Positions 8,051-12,334 of a stretch of 12,334 nt of DNA are shown here, in pieces; the stretch's first letter is position 1, and the number at the start of each line of letters is the position of its first letter. Both the position numbers and the translations under genes were made by a program. The DNA is taken from NCBI GenBank assembly GCA_964058805.1, contig CAXKVV010000569.1, forward strand, positions 1-12,334, given 5' to 3'. Source of the stretch: Schoenoplectus triqueter (taxonomy: Eukaryota; Streptophyta; Magnoliopsida; Poales; Cyperaceae). The notes beneath the pieces were generated by a model. It saw nothing but the letters and a program-made list of their open reading frames with translations, was not told where the DNA came from and ran no database searches.

Positions 8051-9330
8051 TTTCGGCGGTACCGAGGGCGTCGGGTCCCTTTTTCATGTTTTGCGCTCCC
8101 GGACTTGTTTTTGACGGTACCGAGGACGTCTGGTCCCGTTTCCATGTTTTACGCTCTCGGACTCGTTTTCGGCGGTAGAGAGGGCGTCAGGTCTCGTTTT
8201 CATGTTTTGCGCTCCCTGAATCGTTTTCGGCCCTACCGAGGTCGTCGGGTCCCGTTTTCATGTTTTGCTCTCCCGGACTAATTTTCGGCGGTGCCGAGTG
8301 CGTCGGGTCACGTTTTCATGTTTTGCGTACCCGGACTCATTTTCGACGGTACCGAGCGCGTCTTGTCCCGTTTTAATGTTTTGCGCTCCCGGACTCATTT
8401 TCGGCGGTACCGAGTGTGTCGGGTCCCTTTTTCTTGTTTTGCGTTCCCGTACTCATTATCGACGGTACCGAGGGCATCGGGTCCCGTTTTCATGTTTTGC
8501 GCTCCCGGACTCATTTTCGGCGGTACCGAGGGCGTCGGGTCCATTGTTCATGTTTTGCGCTTCCGGACTCATTTTCGGCGGTAACGAGGGCGTCGGGTCT
8601 CGTTTTCATGTTTACCGCTTCCGGACTCATTTTCGGCGGTACCGAGGGCGTCGGTGACCGTTTTCATGGTTTGCGCTCTCGGAATAATTTTCGGCGGTAC
8701 CGAGGGCGTCGGGTCCCTTTTTCATGTTTTGCGCTCCAGACTTGTTTTTGACGGTACCGAGGACGTCGGGTCCCGTTTCCATGTTTTACGCTCTCGGACT
8801 CGTTTTCGGCGGTAGAGAGGGCGTTAGGTCCCGTTTTCATGTTTTGCGCTCCCTGAATCGTTTTCGGCGGTACCGAGGTCGTCAGGTCCCGTTTTCATGT
8901 TTTGCTCTCCCGGACTAATTTTCGGCGGTGCCGAGTGCGTCGAGTCCGGTTTTCATGTTTTGCGTACCCGGACTCATTTTAGACGGTACCGAGCGCGTCA
9001 TGTCCCGTTTTAATGTTTTGCGCTCCCGGACTCATTTTCGGCGGTACTGAGTGTGTCGGGTCCCTTTTTCTTGTTTTGCGTTCCCGTACTCATTATCGAC
9101 GGTACCGAGGGCATCGGGTCCCGTTTTCATGTTTTGCGCTCCCGGACTCATTTTCAGCGGTACCGAGGGCGTCGGGTCCATTGTTCATGTTTTGCGCTTC
9201 CGGACATATTTTCGGCGGTACCGAGGGCATCGGGTCTCGTTTTCATGTTTGCCGCTCCCGGACTCATTTTCGGCGGTACCGAGGGCGTCGGTGACCGTTT
9301 TCATGGTTTGCGCTCTAGGAATAATTTTCG
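8051..9330 (+). repeat. Higher-order duplication of 11 array units (~637 bp)
   Basis: Block A (about 8051-8687) and block B (about 8688-9330) share the same order of variant units at an offset of 637 bp (11 x 58 minus 1). Diagnostic shared variants include GGTAGAGAGG (8174 and 8811), CTCATTATCGACGG (8452 and 9089), TCCATTGTTCATG (about 8540 and 9177) and GGTGACCGTTTTCATGG (about 8653 and 9290). About 22 differences were counted over about 620 bp, far fewer than between random units. This indicates a recent block duplication. Confidence 0.88.
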
Positions 9331-10489
9331 GCGGAGCCAAGTGCGTCGGGTCCCATTTTCATGTTTTGCGTTCCCGGACGCATATTTGACGGTACCGAGC
9401 GCGTCGTGTCCCGTTTTCATGTTTTGCGCTCCCGGACTCGTTTTCGACGGTACCGAGTGCGTTGGGTCCCTTTTTCATGTTTTGCGCTCCCGAAATCATT
9501 TTTGACAGTACAGAGGGCATCGGGTCCCGTTTCCCTGTTTTTTACGCTTCCAGACTCGTTTTCGGCGGTACCGAGGGCGTCAAGTCCTATTTTCATGTTT
9601 TGCGCTCAAGGAATAGTTTTCGACGGAACCGAGGTCGTCGGGTCCCGTTTTCATGTTTTGCGTTCCCGGACATATTTTCGGCGGTGCCGAGTGCGTCGGG
9701 TCCCGTTTTCATGTTTTGCGTAACTGGACTCATTTTCGACGGTACTAAGGGCGTCGTGTCCCGTTTTCATGTTTTACGCTCCGGGACTCTTTTTCGGCGG
9801 TACCGAGTGTGTCGGGTCCCTTTTTCTTGTTTTGCGCTCCCGGACACGTTTTCGGCGGTATCGAGGGCGTCGGGACCCGTTTTCATGTTTTGCGCTTCCG
9901 GACTCATTTTCGGCGGTACCGAGGGCGTCGGGTCCCGTTTTCATGTTTTGCTCTCCCGAACTCGTTTTCGGTGGTACCGAGTGCGTCAGGACCCAGTTTT
10001 CATGTTTTGCCTGCCCGTACTCATTTTCGGCGGTGCCAAGGACGTCGGGTTCCGTATTCATGTTTGCGCGCCCGGACTCGTTTTCGGCGGTACCGAGGGC
10101 GTCGGGTCCTTTTTACATATTTTGCGCTCCCGGACTCATTTTCGACGGTACCGTGGGCGTCGGATCCCGTTTTCATGTTTTGCGCTCCTGAACTCGTTCT
10201 CGGCGGTATCGAGGGCGTCGGTTCTCGTTTTCATGTTTTGCACCCCCCCACTCGTTTTCGGCGGTGCCGAGGGCGTTGGGTCCCTTTTTCATGTTTTGCA
10301 CTCCCAGACTCATTTTCGACGGTACTGAGGGTGTCGGGTTCCGTTTCCATGTCTTATCCTCCCGGACTCATTTTCGGCGGTACCGACGGCGTTGGGTCCC
10401 GTTTTCATGTTTTGTGCTCCCAGACTCGTTTTCGGCGGTGCCGAGTGCGTCGGGTCCCGTTTTGATATTTTGCGCTCCAGGACTCGTTT

Positions 10490-11547
10490 TCGACAGTTGT
10501 GAGGGCGTCAGGTCCCTTTTTCATGTTTTGCGCTTCCGGACTCGTTTTCGATGGTACCGAGGGCGTCGGGTCCCGTTTCCATGTTTTTCGCTCCCGGACT
10601 CATTTTCGGCGTTACGGAGGGCATCGAGTCCCTTTTTCAGGTTTTGCGCTCTCGGAATCGTTTTCGACGGTACCGAGGTCGTCGGGTCCCATTTTCATAT
10701 TTTGCGCTCCCGGACTAATTTTCGGCTGTGCCAAGTGCGTCGGGTCCCGTTTTCATGTTTTGTGTGCCCGGACGCATTTTCGACGGTACCGTGGTCGTCG
10801 TTTCCCGTTTTCATGTTATGCGCTCTCGGACTCGTTTTCGGTGGTACTGAGTGTGTTGGGTTCCATTTTTCTTGTTTTGCGCTCCCGGACTCGTTTTCGG
10901 CAGTATTGAGGGCGTCAGGTCCCTATTTCATGTTTTGCGGTTCCGGACTCGTTTTCGGTGGTACCGAGTGCGTCGGGTCCCTTTTTCTTGTTTTGCGCTC
11001 CAGGACTCGATTTCGGCAGTAGTGAGGGCGTCTGGTCCCTTTTTCAAGTTTTGCGCTTCCGGACTCGTTTTCGACGGTACCGAGGGCGTCCGGTCCCATT
11101 TCCATGTTTTTCGCTCCCGGAATCATTTTCGGCGGTACAGAGGGCGTCGGGTCCCGTTTTCAGGTTTTGCGCTCTCGGAATCATTTTCGGCGGTACCGAG
11201 GTCGTCGGGTCCCGTTTTCATATTTTGCGCTGCCGGACTAATTTTCGTATGTGCCAAGTGCGTTGGGTCCCGTTTTCATATTTTGTGTGCCCGGACTCAT
11301 TTTCGATGGTACCGAGGTCGTCGTGTCCCGTTTTCATGTGATACGCTCCCGGACTCATTTTCGGTGGTACTGAGTGCGTCGGGTCCCTTTTTCTTGTTTT
11401 GCGCTCCCGGACTCGTTTTCGGCAGTACTGAGGGCGTCATGTCCCTTTTTCATGTTTTGCGCTGCCAGACTCGTTTTCGACGGTACCGAGGGCGTCGGGT
11501 TCTGTTTCCATTTTTTCGCTCCCCGACTCATTTTCGGCGGTACCGAG
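10490..11547 (+). repeat. Second higher-order region: 9-unit and 7-unit repeats
   Basis: A characteristic three-unit motif recurs: a unit with TTTTCGRCAGT, then one with GTCCCTTTTTCA, then one with TTTCCATGTTTTTCGCTCC. The CCATG of the third unit falls at 10579, 11102 and (altered) 11508. The offsets are 523 bp (9 units plus 1) and 406 bp (7 units). Other shared variants, such as GTGCCAAGTGCG (about 10728 and 11251), keep the same order. Confidence 0.75.
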
Positions 11548-12001
11548 TGTTGGAATTTAGTTTGAACAAGCAAGTACACGAACATGCGGAATTTTAAAAT
11601 TTTCGGTGCACAATTCAAACAAGGATCTTGCATGTGATAAAACTGAACCAAAATCATAGATCTAAACTAAACTATTGTACCTTTGATGCGTGAGTCTTCA
11701 GGGAGGCTCGGGGTAGTCTCCTTCTCGCTCGATTTGCACCGGTACCCGCAAAGACACCAAGCGTAGGCGCCCTCCAAGGTATCCACCGAGGCAGCCCACT
11801 ATCCGATCTCCTTCGCACTTACTAGGATGCTAGGGAGACTCTCCTTGATCTCCTCCACACCACTGTGATTAAACTCCTTTAATCTATGTGAAAAATCTGG
11901 TGGAAGATGGGTCTCAACACATGAGATACGCGGCAGAAATTCAGCAGAGCTTCCGCACGCGTAAGTGAAAGATCGATGGGTTTCTTGGCAGCCTAGGCCT
12001 C

Positions 12002-12009
12002 CTTTTATA
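12002..12009 (-). promoter_or_regulatory. Putative TATA box of the minus-strand LTR
   Basis: TATAAAAG on the minus strand in the context GCTCTATAAAAGGAGG, about 100 bp downstream of the shared U3 block and about 455 bp from the LTR end. The position and the GC-rich sequence downstream fit the start of R. The transcription start itself is not visible. Confidence 0.7.
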
Positions 12010-12105
12010 GAGCCCCAAGGTAGGAGACTCCTCTCCCATGTCCCTAGGTAGTCTCTCCATGTTCTAGAGTGGAGAACAGCCCAAAACAGCAAAAAAAAAC
12101 TGCCG

Positions 12106-12334
12106 AAAAACTGCTGAAAACGTGGCAAAACAGCTCCCAACTTCAGCCTTGCCTTCTACCCACGTTTTGGCATAACCACCCACTACTTTAGGCCATGTGC
12201 AGCCATTAGAAGGGCCCTAGTTGGGCTTCATGTGTCCAGAATAGTGAGGTGTCTTGCACTATGGGTATTTGAGACGAATGAAAGTCGAATGGGGCTGAAC
12301 CGGGCTGTCTTTGCATCGTTTTCATAATTTCAGC
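12106..12334 (-). repeat. Right arm of the ~230-bp inverted repeat (LTR U3)
   Basis: Reverse complement of 6414-6644 at roughly 93% identity. In this copy the block continues without any tandem array through a short T-rich stretch (AAAAACTGCCGAAAA at about 12096-12110 on the plus strand) to the TATA box. It therefore gives the array-free arrangement of this LTR. Confidence 0.93.

Larger units (their letters stand above)
6691..11547 (+). repeat. Tandem array of ~83 units of 58 bp (minisatellite/satellite)
   Basis: About 4.86 kb of direct repeats. The GGCGGTACC landmark recurs from 6719 to 11536, a span of 4,817 bp or 83 x 58 + 3, so the period is held with only a few net indels. Position 8461-8518 is a representative unit. 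Unit landmarks in order: GGCGGTACCGAG, GCGTCGGG, TCCCGTTTTCATGTTTTGCG, CTCCCGGACTC and ATTTTC. The unit is GC-rich with 7-8 CpGs, against AT-rich flanks, and CGGTACCG is a palindrome containing a KpnI site. Neighbouring units differ at many sites, most often CpG transitions, though some variants are shared between distant units. The + strand unit has no stop trinucleotide, so ORFs of up to 385 codons arise; I consider none of them genes. No similarity to a known satellite can be claimed without a search. Confidence 0.97.
11548..12334 (-). repeat. Minus-strand LTR of the same copia family (U5, R and part of U3), continuing past the window
   Basis: Read on the minus strand, this is a typical LTR. 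The U3 part (12334 to about 12106) is shared with 6414-6644. A TATA box follows at 12009-12002, then a GC-richer transcribed leader, then U5 ending in AAATTCCAACA at 11548. On the plus strand the end reads TGTTGG, nearly the same as the TGTTAG start of the other LTR. The next bases on the plus-strand left side are an array unit (TACCGAG, 11541-11547), so the LTR terminus abuts the array and not a primer-binding site. It is therefore the 3' LTR, or a solo LTR, of an element inserted leftward. The upstream end lies beyond the window. The ORF on this strand at 12140-11799 has no recognisable domain and spans the promoter, so it is not called. Confidence 0.82.

Noticed and set aside
9774..10061. 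Minus-strand ORFs in the array (also 6632-6925, 6981-7295, 7640-7855, 10923-11126)
   Set aside because: They are short translations of the same repeat where TGA words have mutated; there is no independent coding signal.
6691..11547. CRISPR array
   Set aside because: The units are contiguous direct repeats with no unique spacers, and the context is a plant retrotransposon.
11799..12140. 113-codon minus-strand ORF
   Set aside because: It crosses the TATA box and R region of the minus-strand LTR and has no recognisable domain.
6414..12334. Giant foldback or Mutator-like transposon with ~230-bp terminal inverted repeats
   Set aside because: The arms lie inside LTRs (polypurine tract and TG start on one side, TATA box and CA end on the other), and the left arm is not a terminus.

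Overview
The window is non-genic plant DNA made of nested repeats. A flowering-plant nuclear genome is suggested by a Ty1/copia polyprotein in the plant order gag-PR-IN-RT-RNase H, the purine tract 'aagtgggaga' just before an LTR that opens with TGTT, AT-rich intergenic sequence, a foldback MITE inside a (TA)n tract, and a long tandem array. I found no host gene, tRNA, rRNA or CRISPR. The species cannot be told from the sequence.

Layout. Positions 1-1055 hold no gene and are best read as the long leader of the copia element; its 5' LTR and primer-binding site must lie upstream. Positions 1056-4977 are the decayed gag-pol gene, with one frameshift/deletion near 2230 and six in-frame stops. A short 3' UTR and polypurine tract follow. 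A plus-strand 3' LTR starts at 5095 and carries a (TA)30 tract, a 381-bp near-complete hairpin (MITE, 5299-5679) and a series of short perfect hairpins (5746-6410). This LTR has no R or U5 in the window: at about 6645-6690 it passes into a tandem array.

Positions 6691-11547 are about 83 copies of a 58-bp GC- and CpG-rich unit, most with a central CGGTACCG palindrome. The array has higher-order structure: an 11-unit block duplicated at about 8051-9330, and 9- and 7-unit repeats at about 10490-11547. It contains no real gene. The unit has no stop trinucleotide on the + strand and 58 is not a multiple of 3, so long meaningless ORFs appear in all three + frames.

Positions 11548-12334 are the R/U5 end and part of U3 of an LTR of the same family on the minus strand. 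Its terminus (CCAACA on the minus strand) abuts an array unit directly. The outer ~230 bp (12106-12334) is an inverted copy of 6414-6644, about 93% identical by eye. The model that best fits is this: the array lies in, or grew inside, the U3 of the plus-strand LTR about 100 bp upstream of its TATA box, and a second copy of the family later inserted into the array in the opposite direction. The most unusual object here is this large, CpG-rich array of 58-bp units that appears to be tied to an LTR.
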